DNA from: Streptosporangium violaceochromogenes
GTDB lineage: Bacteria; Actinomycetota; Actinomycetes; Streptosporangiales; Streptosporangiaceae
DNA: 64,000 bases
NCBI RefSeq assembly: GCF_014654615.1
Contig: NZ_BNBB01000007.1
Span: 62,001 to 126,000 of the forward strand
Direction of reading: 5' to 3'
The position numbers were made by a program, and so were the translations under genes. Below the pieces are notes generated by a model, which ran no database searches, had not been told where the DNA came from, and was given only the letters and a program-made list of their open reading frames with translations. Positions 1 to 7,406 of the stretch are shown here, piece by piece; position 1 is the first letter of the stretch, and each line of letters starts with the position of its first letter.

Positions 1-834
1 GTGGAAGCGGCCGCAGCCGCGATCATCGACATCGTCAATGAGAACATGCTCGGTGCGCTGCGGCTGGTCTCCGTCCAGCGGGGTTACGACCCGAGGCGGT
101 TCGCGCTTTTCGGGTTCGGCGGTGCGGGACCGCTCCACGCGAACGCCCTGGCCAGGCTCCTGGGCTCCTGGCCGGTGGTGATCCCCCAGTCGCCCGGCGT
201 GCTCTGCGCCTACGGGGACGCCTCGACCGGCGTACGGGCCGAGGCGAACAGGTCACTGCTCCGCCCTCTCGACGATATCGACGAGGGGCGGTTGCAGCGC
301 GAGTTCGCCGACCTGGCCGCACAGATCACGACGGAATTCGACCGGGCCGACGTGCCGGACGACGCCCGCGCCGTGCGTTTCGAGGCCGACGTGCGGTACC
401 ACGGACAGGGGTTCGAAGTCTCGGTCGACGTCGGTTCGTCCCGGCACGAAGCCCTGATCCCGAAGCTGCGCAGCGGGTTCGACGAGGCGCACCAACGCCT
501 GTTCGGTTTCACGCTCAAGGAGCAGCACGAGGTCGTCAACATTCGGGCGGTGGGAGTCTCGGGCGCCGAGCGGATCAAGCCCGTCGAGATCGAGCAGGGC
601 GGCCGCGACGCGCAGCGGGCGCTGATCGGCGGGCAGCAGGTGTACGTCGACGGCGGCTGGCAGGACGCGTCGCTCTACGACCGCACCGCGCTGCGCGCCG
701 GCAACGAGTTGCGCGGCCCGGCGATCGTCGTCGAGATGGATTCAACGAGCCTGGTCCTCCCGGGCTGCGTCGCGCGTGTCGACAGGCTGGGCAACCTGCT
801 CATCCTGCCCGCCGAGGATGGAGTGGTGTCATGA
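1..834 (+). CDS. HyuA-type hydantoinase/oxoprolinase subunit, C-terminal part (5' truncated by window edge)
   Basis: This is the C-terminal 277 residues of a hydantoinase A / 5-oxoprolinase N-type subunit. The reading frame enters at base 1 inside the protein. The family-typical stretch 'FALFGFGGAGPLHANALA' near residue 34 shows that an N-terminal ATP-binding part of several hundred residues lies upstream of the window. Family members are ATP-dependent: N-methylhydantoinase and 5-oxoprolinase hydrolyse cyclic amides, while acetone and acetophenone carboxylases carboxylate ketones. The stop overlaps the ATG of the HyuB gene (ATGA), so the two subunits are translationally coupled. No targeting tail is seen at its C-terminus, in contrast to HyuB. 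The exact substrate cannot be read from sequence. Confidence 0.88.
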   Translation: MEAAAAAIIDIVNENMLGALRLVSVQRGYDPRRFALFGFGGAGPLHANALARLLGSWPVVIPQSPGVLCAYGDASTGVRAEANRSLLRPLDDIDEGRLQREFADLAAQITTEFDRADVPDDARAVRFEADVRYHGQGFEVSVDVGSSRHEALIPKLRSGFDEAHQRLFGFTLKEQHEVVNIRAVGVSGAERIKPVEIEQGGRDAQRALIGGQQVYVDGGWQDASLYDRTALRAGNELRGPAIVVEMDSTSLVLPGCVARVDRLGNLLILPAEDGVVS

Positions 835-2855
835 GTGCCGTCATCGTCGAGACGCCGCGTCCAGCGCGCTCCGTCGAGGTCGAGACCGCGGTGCTCGACA
901 TCGTGGAGAACGCGTTGCGCAACGCACGCCACGAGATGGACGCCGTCGTCCTGCGGACCGCGATGTCGCCGGGCATCCGGGAACAGCACGACGCGTTCCC
1001 GCTCATCGCCGACAGGTCCGGTCGCATGGTCGCCGGGCAGTTCGGCTCGTTCATCGACGGCTTCCTGTCCGCGTACGACGGCACCGTCGAGGAGGGGGAC
1101 GTCTTCTTCACCTCCGACCCCTACGCCTGCGACGGTGCCATCAGCCACGCGAACGACTGGCTGGTGCTGCTGCCGATCTACTGCGAGGGGGCGCTGGTCG
1201 GCTGGGCGGCGATGTTCGGCCACATGAGCGATGTCGGAGGAAAGGTCCCCGGCAGCCTGCCCACCGACGCGCTGTCAATCCACGAAGAGGGCGTCATCGT
1301 CCCGCCGGTGAAGCTGTTTCGGGCCGGGACGCTCGACCAGCAGCTTCTCGACACCGTCCTCAACCAGGTACGGCTGCCGAGTTGGAACCGGGCCGACCTG
1401 AACGCGGTACTGGCGTCCTGCCGGACCGCCGAGACCCGGGTGCGGGAGCTCTGCGACCGGTTCGGGGTGGACGCCTACCTGTCGATGCTGGAGCTGCTGC
1501 TGGAGCGCAACCGTCAGGCGATGGCAAAGCTCTTTCGCCAGGTCGTCCCCGAGCAGCCGGTGACCTTCGAGGACTTCGTCGACGACGACGGGCGCGGAGA
1601 AGGACCGTTCCGGATCAGGTGCACGTTGTGGCGGGACGGCGACCGAGTCGTCCTCGACTTCGCGGGCACAAGCGATCAGGCCGACGGGTCCATCAACTTC
1701 CTGCTGAACGAGAACGTCCTGCGGATGTTCTTCGGGGTCTACACCATCATGGCCGTCGACCCGCTGATCCTGTTCAACGACGGTTTCTATCCACTGGTCG
1801 ACGTACGCATCCCCGAGGGGAGCCTGCTCAAGCCCCGGCGCCCGGCGGCCCTGTCGTGCCGGACGCACGCCCTGGGCCGGCTCTTCGACGTCCTCGCCGG
1901 ACTGCTCGGGCAGTGCCGGCCGGACTTCCTCTGCGCCGCAGGGTTCTCCTCAAGCCCGCACCTGATGTACTCCGGGGTGGACCGTTTCGGGAAATGGTTC
2001 CAGCTCTACCAGATCGGGTTCGGTGGCGTCCCCGCCCGGCCGGTCGGGGACGGATTCGACGGCCACTCGATGTGGCCCTCGTTCACCAACGTACCGAACG
2101 AGTACCTGGAGGCCTACTACCCCCTGCGCATCGAGGCGTACGAGTCGGTTCCGGACTCCGGGGGCGCAGGTTTGCACCGGGGCGGCAACGGCATCCGAGT
2201 GGCGTACCGGTTCCTCGAACCGGGCCAGGTGTCCATCCACGACGACCGGTGGTTCACCAAGCCCTGGGGCGTACTCGGGGGCGAGCCGGGGCAACGCGGG
2301 ACAAAGCTCTTGGAACGAACGGACGGGTCACAGCAGGTATTGCCGGCCAAATGTGACCACGTCGCCGTCCGGCCCGGGGACGTCCTGCACTTCGTTACCT
2401 GGGGTGGCGGTGGCTGGGGCGATCCCATCGAGCGTGATCCGCAGCAGGTCCAGGAGGACGTCGAACGAGGGCTCGTCACCACCGAGGGCGCCCGCCGGTA
2501 CGGGGTGGCCCTGGACGGCGACGGCCTCGACCGCGACCGGACCCGGGCGCTGCGTGCGGAGATGGCGGCCGCCGGGCGGAAACCGCTCCGCTTCAACCGG
2601 GGCGGCACGTTGGAGGAGCTGACGGCGCGCTGCCTGGCGGAGACCGGGCTGACGCCGCCTCGTGACCCGTCCCTTACGCGAGTGCGGGACGAGCCGGCGG
2701 CGACTCCCGGCGCGACGGAGACCCGGCGGCCGGTTGGTGGGGCCCGCCGGGAGATCGTCCGGCCCGGCGGAGCGGGGGAGCGCCCGCAGGCGCCGGGGAA
2801 CACCCCGCTGGAGGCGCTCGTGTATCGCATCGCCCGGCAGGTGACCGGGCGATGA
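831..2855 (+). CDS. HyuB-type hydantoinase/oxoprolinase subunit with C-terminal BMC targeting tail
   Basis: This 674-residue protein is a hydantoinase B / oxoprolinase C-type subunit, partner of the HyuA encoded just upstream (ATGA overlap). Family hallmarks are the N-terminal 'ALRNARHEMDAVVLRTAMSP', the 'HANDWLVLLPIY' region and the Gly-rich 'HFVTWGGGGWGDPIERDP' near residue 525. The core ends near residue 610. A poorly ordered segment rich in Pro, Gly and Arg follows (about 625-656), then an amphipathic helix to the C-terminus. Ordinary HyuB proteins end near the core, so the tail is extra. Because shell genes follow within 85 bases, I infer that this enzyme is packaged in a microcompartment. 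The reaction could be amide hydrolysis or ATP-dependent carboxylation. Confidence 0.9.
   Translation: MSAVIVETPRPARSVEVETAVLDIVENALRNARHEMDAVVLRTAMSPGIREQHDAFPLIADRSGRMVAGQFGSFIDGFLSAYDGTVEEGDVFFTSDPYACDGAISHANDWLVLLPIYCEGALVGWAAMFGHMSDVGGKVPGSLPTDALSIHEEGVIVPPVKLFRAGTLDQQLLDTVLNQVRLPSWNRADLNAVLASCRTAETRVRELCDRFGVDAYLSMLELLLERNRQAMAKLFRQVVPEQPVTFEDFVDDDGRGEGPFRIRCTLWRDGDRVVLDFAGTSDQADGSINFLLNENVLRMFFGVYTIMAVDPLILFNDGFYPLVDVRIPEGSLLKPRRPAALSCRTHALGRLFDVLAGLLGQCRPDFLCAAGFSSSPHLMYSGVDRFGKWFQLYQIGFGGVPARPVGDGFDGHSMWPSFTNVPNEYLEAYYPLRIEAYESVPDSGGAGLHRGGNGIRVAYRFLEPGQVSIHDDRWFTKPWGVLGGEPGQRGTKLLERTDGSQQVLPAKCDHVAVRPGDVLHFVTWGGGGWGDPIERDPQQVQEDVERGLVTTEGARRYGVALDGDGLDRDRTRALRAEMAAAGRKPLRFNRGGTLEELTARCLAETGLTPPRDPSLTRVRDEPAATPGATETRRPVGGARREIVRPGGAGERPQAPGNTPLEALVYRIARQVTGR
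2799..2852 (+). other. Putative encapsulation peptide at the HyuB C-terminus
   Basis: The last 18 codons of the HyuB gene encode 'NTPLEALVYRIARQVTGR'. Leu660, Leu663, Val664, Ile667, Ala668 and Val671 fall on one face of a helix, with Arg and Gln on the other. Known BMC cargo enzymes carry such short amphipathic helices at an N- or C-terminus, joined by a Pro/Gly-rich linker that binds the inner shell face. Both parts are present here and the next gene is a BMC-H. The assignment rests on pattern and context. Confidence 0.7.
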
Positions 2856-2936
2856 GTCCCACCTTCCCACAGACCAGCAAGGTTCTGGGCAAGGACGGGC
2901 ACCCGCCCGTCAACGAACTCTCGGAGGAGAACTGTC

Positions 2937-3245
2937 ATGGCTGACCTTCAGATGTCCGCTCTCGGAATGATCGAGACCCGTGGCCTGGTGGCGGCGGTCG
3001 AGGCCGCCGACGCGATGGTCAAGGCGGCCACCGTCGTCCTGGTGGGCACCGAGTACGTCGGCGGTGGCCTGGTCACCGTGGTGGTCCGCGGAGACGTCGG
3101 CGCGGTCAAGGCCGCCACCGACGCCGGGGCCGCCAGCGCCTCCCGGCTCGGCGAGGTCGTCTCGGTCCACGTCATCCCCCGCCCGCACAACGAAGTCGAG
3201 GCGATCCTGCCCACCGGGGCGACCCGGGGCGGGACGAAGGCCTGA
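2937..3245 (+). CDS. BMC-H hexameric microcompartment shell protein (first copy)
   Basis: This 102-residue single BMC-domain protein forms hexagonal shell tiles. It shows the classic N-terminus '[18 protein letters not shown]' (residues 7-24), the 'MVKAA' helix and the pore-loop/strand segment '[20 protein letters not shown]' followed by '[13 protein letters not shown]'. Length and order match canonical BMC-H proteins such as PduA or CcmK. The pore loop reads GGG where PduA-like proteins usually have a GSG-type motif. A strong ribosome site (GGAGGAGAA) precedes the ATG. It lies between the HyuB gene and the gene for the 261-residue protein. Confidence 0.97.
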   Translation: MADLQMSALGMIETRGLVAAVEAADAMVKAATVVLVGTEYVGGGLVTVVVRGDVGAVKAATDAGAASASRLGEVVSVHVIPRPHNEVEAILPTGATRGGTKA

Positions 3246-3278
3246 GCAACGGCGGTGGCTCGTCGAAGGAGTTAGTAC

Positions 3279-4064
3279 ATGAGTCGAGTGTGGACTGCTG
3301 TCGATATCGAGGACGTCGCCCGGTCGAACGAACCGCGCGAAATCCTTCTGGGCCCGCGTGACCTGATCTCTCCGCATGCGGAGGACATCGCGAGGGGCCT
3401 GGGCATCGACATTCGCCGAGCCGGACAGGAAGTGCCGCCGGAGCCGGTCCGGCCGCCGGGGACGGCCGTCCCCGGCGGGGTGGAGGACGGCTCCCGAGCC
3501 GACGGTTGTGGCGGAGCCGACGGCTGCTCGTGCGGCTGCGAGGCCACGGACGAGGCGGAGCGGACCATCCGCGCCCTCGTCACCGCGGTCTCGTCGGCCA
3601 ACCCGGACGCGGACGCTTCGACCGTGGCCAATGAGACGCTGAAGGCGCTGGGTGCCCTCGGCGGGCCGGGTATCGGGAGCCCCGAGCAGGCGCAACCGCT
3701 GCCCGGTCACCTGCTTCCCAAGAAGGCGAAGGGCGCGCGCCCCCGGTTCTTCGCCGACCAGGGCATGGAGGCCGTCGTCTCGACGCTGGTCACCCTGTCG
3801 TCCGAGGTGTGGGTGCTCCGCGAACGCGTGATGACCCTGGAGCGGCTTCTGGCGGACCGGCGGGTGGTGGAGCCCGGGGCGGTGGACGCCTTCACGGTCT
3901 CCGCCGAGGACGCGGAGCGGCGCGACGAGGAGGCGGCGGCCTTCGTCGCCCGGGTGCTCCGGGTCTTCTACGAGTGGCGCGAGGAGATCGTGCGGGACGA
4001 AACCCCGGAGGCGTACCAGGAGGTCATCCGGCGTGCCTTCACTCAGGTGGGAGAGGCGAAATGA
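3279..4064 (+). CDS. BMC-operon protein of unknown function with EutQ/EutT-like N-terminal motif
   Basis: The 261-residue product is not recognised as a known enzyme. Residues 5-43 run from 'WTAVDIEDVARSNEPREILL' to 'ISPHAEDIARGLGIDI'. From memory this resembles the N-terminal segment of EutQ and EutT, which has the form '(L/I)TP.AR....LG..I'. Residues about 75-90 form a Gly/Cys patch containing 'CGGADGCSCGC', a possible metal or redox site. A helical C-terminal domain follows (about 150-261), with 'FADQGMEAVVSTLVTLSSEV' and a heptad-like 'WVLRERVMTLERLLADRR'. The C-terminus 'YQEVIRRAFTQVGEAK' could be amphipathic. The stop overlaps the methyltransferase start (ATGA), implying coordinated production. 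It may be a scaffold, linker or cofactor-handling protein of the compartment. Confidence 0.8.
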   Translation: MSRVWTAVDIEDVARSNEPREILLGPRDLISPHAEDIARGLGIDIRRAGQEVPPEPVRPPGTAVPGGVEDGSRADGCGGADGCSCGCEATDEAERTIRALVTAVSSANPDADASTVANETLKALGALGGPGIGSPEQAQPLPGHLLPKKAKGARPRFFADQGMEAVVSTLVTLSSEVWVLRERVMTLERLLADRRVVEPGAVDAFTVSAEDAERRDEEAAAFVARVLRVFYEWREEIVRDETPEAYQEVIRRAFTQVGEAK

Positions 4065-5221
4065 AGCAACAGCGGCGGCACGGCCTGTTGCCGACGGAGA
4101 ATCACGACGAGCTCGCCCGGGAGAACTTCGTCCGGGCGCTCAAGTCCCACATCTCGAACGAGGTGACGCCGGGGGTCCGTGAGCTGTACGCGCACCGGGT
4201 CGCCCCCCGATACGAGCGGGAGACGGGCGTCCCGCCCCGGGATCGGCAGACGGTCCGCAGGGCGATGGAGTCCGAGCCGTACTACCAGCTCTGGAGTTCC
4301 GTTCGCCGGGCGAGCCAGGATCTGCTGTGGAACGTGGTGGCGGACAGCATCGCCCGGCAGCTCGACGACCTGAAGGCGCGGGCGGACCGGGCCGAGCGGG
4401 GGCTGGGGACGCTGGAACTGGATCCCGGCTTCGAGCTGCCCTGGTACTTCTGGGGAATCGACATTCATGCCATGCCCGGTGGTTATCGGGGTGAGTACGT
4501 GGAGGGGGACATCACGGCGGGGGCGCTCTACGACCGTGGTGTGTACGTCTACGCGATGGGCCAGATGGGCGCGCTCAACGACGACTACGGGCAGTCCGTG
4601 GTGAACAACTACCTCAAGAAGGAGCATCGGGACTTCCGGCCCAGGCGCATCCTGGAGGTCGGCTGCGGGGTGGGCAACTCGACGCTGCCGTACGTCGACG
4701 CCTATCCGGACGCCGAGGTGTACGGCATCGACGTCGGGGCGGCGCTGCTCAGGTACGGTCACGCCCGCGCGGAGTCCCTGGGCAGCAAGGTGCACTTCTC
4801 GCAGCAGAACGCGGAGTCGACCACGTTCCCGTCGGGCTACTTCGACCTCATCGTCTCGCATATCCTGTTGCACGAGGTGCCGCCGGACGCGGTCCGCAAC
4901 ATCCTCGGCGAGTGCCATCGGCTGCTCGCCCCAGGCGGCATGATGATTCACGCGGACTTCCCGGGTTACGCGGGAATGGACCCGCTGGTGCAGTTCCTCA
5001 TCGACTGGGACACCTGGAACAACAACGAGCCGTTCTGGGGTCCGATGCGGGACATGGACCTCCTCCGGGCCACCCGCGACGCCGGGTTCACCGGCGACTG
5101 CTCGGAGCTGTCGTGCAAGCGGGAATGCGCCGAAGAGGTCACCACGCCCACCGGCCGGATCCTGCAGAGCGGGGAGCGCCGGCGCAGCGGTACCCTCTCC
5201 CTGCTCGTAGGCAGGCGGTGA
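4061..5221 (+). CDS. Class I SAM-dependent methyltransferase within the BMC operon
   Basis: The 386-residue protein has a Rossmann methyltransferase core in its second half. Motif I is 'ILEVGCGVGNST' near residue 203, the acidic ribose contact is in 'EVYGIDVGAAL', and 'FDLIVSHILLHEVPPDAV' and 'LLAPGGMMIHADFPG' are the later core motifs. About 150 residues of helical, Tyr/Trp-rich sequence precede the core and may form a substrate lid. The ATG at 4061 is chosen because it overlaps the previous stop; the next shell gene starts two bases after this stop. A methyltransferase is not a standard member of the metabolosomes I know, so it may modify the pathway substrate, for example by O- or N-methylation. 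The substrate is unknown. Confidence 0.88.
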   Translation: MKQQRRHGLLPTENHDELARENFVRALKSHISNEVTPGVRELYAHRVAPRYERETGVPPRDRQTVRRAMESEPYYQLWSSVRRASQDLLWNVVADSIARQLDDLKARADRAERGLGTLELDPGFELPWYFWGIDIHAMPGGYRGEYVEGDITAGALYDRGVYVYAMGQMGALNDDYGQSVVNNYLKKEHRDFRPRRILEVGCGVGNSTLPYVDAYPDAEVYGIDVGAALLRYGHARAESLGSKVHFSQQNAESTTFPSGYFDLIVSHILLHEVPPDAVRNILGECHRLLAPGGMMIHADFPGYAGMDPLVQFLIDWDTWNNNEPFWGPMRDMDLLRATRDAGFTGDCSELSCKRECAEEVTTPTGRILQSGERRRSGTLSLLVGRR

Positions 5222-5222
5222 C

Positions 5223-5855
5223 GTGGCGCACAACGCCGTCGAGTTGCGGACCTACGCGTTCGTCGACCGGCTCCAGCCGCAGATGGCAGCCCTTCTCGGC
5301 AGCGTGATGTCCGGGGATCCGGTCATCGAGGGAATGTCCCAGCTCTACCTGGAGATCTCGCCGGGCAGTGACGTGTACGCCCTCGTCGACGCGGCGGTCA
5401 AGGCATCCGGTGTCCGGCCGGGTTCCCAGGTCGTCGAGCGGCAGTACGGCATGACAGAACTGCACTCGGCGTCGCAGGAAGCCGTCCGCCAGGCGGGCCG
5501 GACGATCCTCGATCTCCTGGGGATCACCGCTGCGGACGCGCACCCCGCGGAGCTTGTCTCGGCGAAGATCGTCTCGAACATCGACCCCCACCAGGCTCAG
5601 TTGGTGAACCGGTCCAGGAAGGGCTCTCTGCTGGTCGCCGGCGAGTCGATGCTCGTCGTCGAGTGTCAACCGGCCGCCTACATCTCCGCCGTCGGCAACG
5701 AGGTGGAGAAGTCGGTGAGCATCAAGATCGTGGATGTCCGAGGGGTCGGACAGTTCGGGCGGCTCTGGATATCCGGCCTCCACTCGGAGGTCGAGTCGGC
5801 TCGGGACGCTGTCCGGCAGGCCTTCGAGAAGACGCCCTGGTCTCAACGACGCTAG
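5223..5855 (+). CDS. BMC-T trimeric shell protein (tandem BMC domains)
   Basis: The 210-residue protein has two BMC folds in tandem, roughly residues 5-105 and 113-205. In the second, 'ELVSAKIVSNIDPHQAQLVN', 'SMLVVECQPAAYISAVGNEV' and 'GVGQFGRLWISG' are typical of the permuted PduB/EutL-like tandem shell proteins. Such proteins trimerise into pseudohexagonal tiles, often with a larger gated pore suited to bulky cofactors or substrates. A GTG start lies one base after the methyltransferase stop. There is no Cys-based Fe-S motif of the PduT type in the pore region. Confidence 0.93.
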   Translation: MAHNAVELRTYAFVDRLQPQMAALLGSVMSGDPVIEGMSQLYLEISPGSDVYALVDAAVKASGVRPGSQVVERQYGMTELHSASQEAVRQAGRTILDLLGITAADAHPAELVSAKIVSNIDPHQAQLVNRSRKGSLLVAGESMLVVECQPAAYISAVGNEVEKSVSIKIVDVRGVGQFGRLWISGLHSEVESARDAVRQAFEKTPWSQRR

Positions 5856-5874
5856 AGGAACGAGGTGACTCGGC

Positions 5875-6159
5875 ATGCGGATCGCCCGGGTGATCGGCTC
5901 GGTCGTCAGCACGGTCAAGACCGAAACGCTGACCGGAGCCAAACTGCTCGTCGTCGCGCCCCTGGGCGAGACGCATGCCGTGGAGCCGTACGTCGCGGTC
6001 GACACCGTCGGCGCGGGCCGGGGAGAGGTCGTCCTGGTCACGACGGGGAGCGCTGCGCGAATGGTCGAGCACCCCAGCCACGCGCCGGTGGACGCCACGA
6101 TCATCGCGATCGTCGACCGGCTCGAGACCGACGCGTGGATCACCTACATAAAGGACTGA
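5875..6159 (+). CDS. BMC-P pentameric vertex protein (EutN/CcmL family)
   Basis: This 94-residue protein has the pfam03319-type beta-barrel. The start 'MRIARVIGSVVSTVKTETLT' is the hallmark, followed by 'GAKLLVVAPLG', 'VAVDTVGAGRGEVVLVTTGS' and the C-terminal 'DATIIAIVDRLETD'. Pentamers cap the twelve vertices, so with BMC-H and BMC-T proteins present the locus encodes all parts needed for a closed shell. A weak GAGG site (5861-5865) precedes the ATG. Only one BMC-P is in the window; many loci have two or three, so more may lie upstream. Confidence 0.97.
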   Translation: MRIARVIGSVVSTVKTETLTGAKLLVVAPLGETHAVEPYVAVDTVGAGRGEVVLVTTGSAARMVEHPSHAPVDATIIAIVDRLETDAWITYIKD

Positions 6160-6160
6160 C

Positions 6161-6613
6161 GTGGACCTATGGCATGCGGGTGCCCTCGGCGTGGTCGAGG
6201 CGCAGGGGCTGGCCGCCTCGATCGTCGCCGTCGACGTGATGACGAAGGCCGCCGACGTGAAGGTGATCGGCGTCCGCCGGGTCGGCGGCGGTCTGGTCGC
6301 GGTGTCGTTCATCGGTGACATGGCGTCGGTGACGGCGGCCATCGACAGTGCGCGGCGGGCCGCCGCGGCGGCCGGCGGGACGCTCACCTCAACCGTCATC
6401 GGGCGGCCTGCCGTGCCGGCGAGCCTCCTGCGCGACGACACCGCGGGCGAACGACCGGCCGGAGGAGCGGCGTCCGGGGCCCGCGCCAAGCCGCGCCCCG
6501 CGCGAGGGCCGGCCGCGCGACGGGGCACCCCACGCGCGCCGGTCTCCGACGCGGCCCCGGCCGAGGCGGAGCCGCCCGCCGAACCGCCGACCGACCGAGC
6601 ACGAGGAGAGTGA
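6161..6613 (+). CDS. BMC-H hexameric shell protein with long Pro/Arg/Ala-rich C-terminal tail (second copy)
   Basis: The 150-residue protein has a BMC domain in residues 1-85 ('ALGVVEAQGLAASIVAVDVM', 'RVGGGLVAVSFIGDMASVTA'), then about 60 residues of low-complexity sequence rich in Pro, Ala, Arg and Gly ('RAKPRPARGPAARRG') that turns acidic at the very end. The usual BMC-H length is near 95, so the tail is an extension. It might face the cytosol or the lumen and recruit cargo, other shells or a surface. A GTG start follows the BMC-P stop after one base. The domain diverges from the first BMC-H: its pore strand reads SFIGD rather than VVRGD, so it is probably not a simple duplicate in function. 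Confidence 0.93.
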   Translation: MDLWHAGALGVVEAQGLAASIVAVDVMTKAADVKVIGVRRVGGGLVAVSFIGDMASVTAAIDSARRAAAAAGGTLTSTVIGRPAVPASLLRDDTAGERPAGGAASGARAKPRPARGPAARRGTPRAPVSDAAPAEAEPPAEPPTDRARGE

Positions 6614-6614
6614 C

Positions 6615-7406
6615 ATGCGCGGATATGTCGGACCGGAGGGTGCGCAGATCCACTACCGGGCGAGCGGTACGGCAGGGCCCGTGGTCGCGCTGTTCCACGA
6701 GTCCCCGCAGGCGTCCAATGTCTTCGAACCCGCCCTGCCCGCCCTCGGGCGGTCGCTGCGCGCGTTCGCCTTCGACACGCCGGGATACGGACTGTCCGAC
6801 CCGCCGGCCGCCCCCCTGGAGATCCCCGACTACGCACGCCTGCTGCTCTGCGCGATCGACGCGCTGGGCATCGAGGAGTTCGCCGTCGCCGGTCAGCACA
6901 CCGGTGCCTCCCTGGCCCTGGAGGTCGCTCGACTCGCGGGGCCCGGCCGGGTGACCCACGCGATCCTGTCGGGTCTCCTCCTCGACCGGGCCGAACGCGA
7001 GGAACTGGGCGCCTCCTGGGCGCCGGACAAGCGGGTCGACGCCGAGGGCGGGCACCTCCGCGACCTCTGGGCGCGGTACCTCGTCCTCTGGGAACGGCCG
7101 CCGGACCTGGTCAACCTCGCCGTGACGAACATCGCGTCAGTGTTCGAGCGCTACAACTGGGCGTACAACGCCGCCTTCCGGCACGATCCGACGGGAGCTC
7201 TGCGGACCGTGCCGTGCCCGGTGCTCCTGCTCACCGCCGAACGGGACATGCTGGCCCGCTGGGACGAGCGCGCGCTGTCGATCCGCCCCGACGCGAAGGC
7301 CGTCCGGCTGACCGGCACGACCGGGCAGTTGCCGTGGCGCGTACCGGAGGAGTTCGCCTCGGTGCTGTCCTCCTTCATCGCCGAGCACCCCGGGGGCGCA
7401 CCATGA
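6615..7406 (+). CDS. Alpha/beta hydrolase
   Basis: The 263-residue protein has the alpha/beta-hydrolase fold. The oxyanion-side segment is 'VVALFHESPQASNVFEPALP', followed by 'FAFDTPGYGLSDPP'. The nucleophile-elbow position near residue 95 reads 'VAGQHTGASLALEVA'. The usual G-x-S-x-G elbow is here G-Q-H-T-G, so the nucleophile is unusual or lost, with a His where Ser or Asp is expected. The C-terminal 'PCPVLLLTAERDMLARWDER' fits the acid-bearing strand. The ATG is one base after the second BMC-H stop. It could be an ester, lactone or C-C hydrolase of the pathway, or a cofactor-independent dioxygenase-like variant. Confidence 0.85.
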   Translation: MRGYVGPEGAQIHYRASGTAGPVVALFHESPQASNVFEPALPALGRSLRAFAFDTPGYGLSDPPAAPLEIPDYARLLLCAIDALGIEEFAVAGQHTGASLALEVARLAGPGRVTHAILSGLLLDRAEREELGASWAPDKRVDAEGGHLRDLWARYLVLWERPPDLVNLAVTNIASVFERYNWAYNAAFRHDPTGALRTVPCPVLLLTAERDMLARWDERALSIRPDAKAVRLTGTTGQLPWRVPEEFASVLSSFIAEHPGGAP

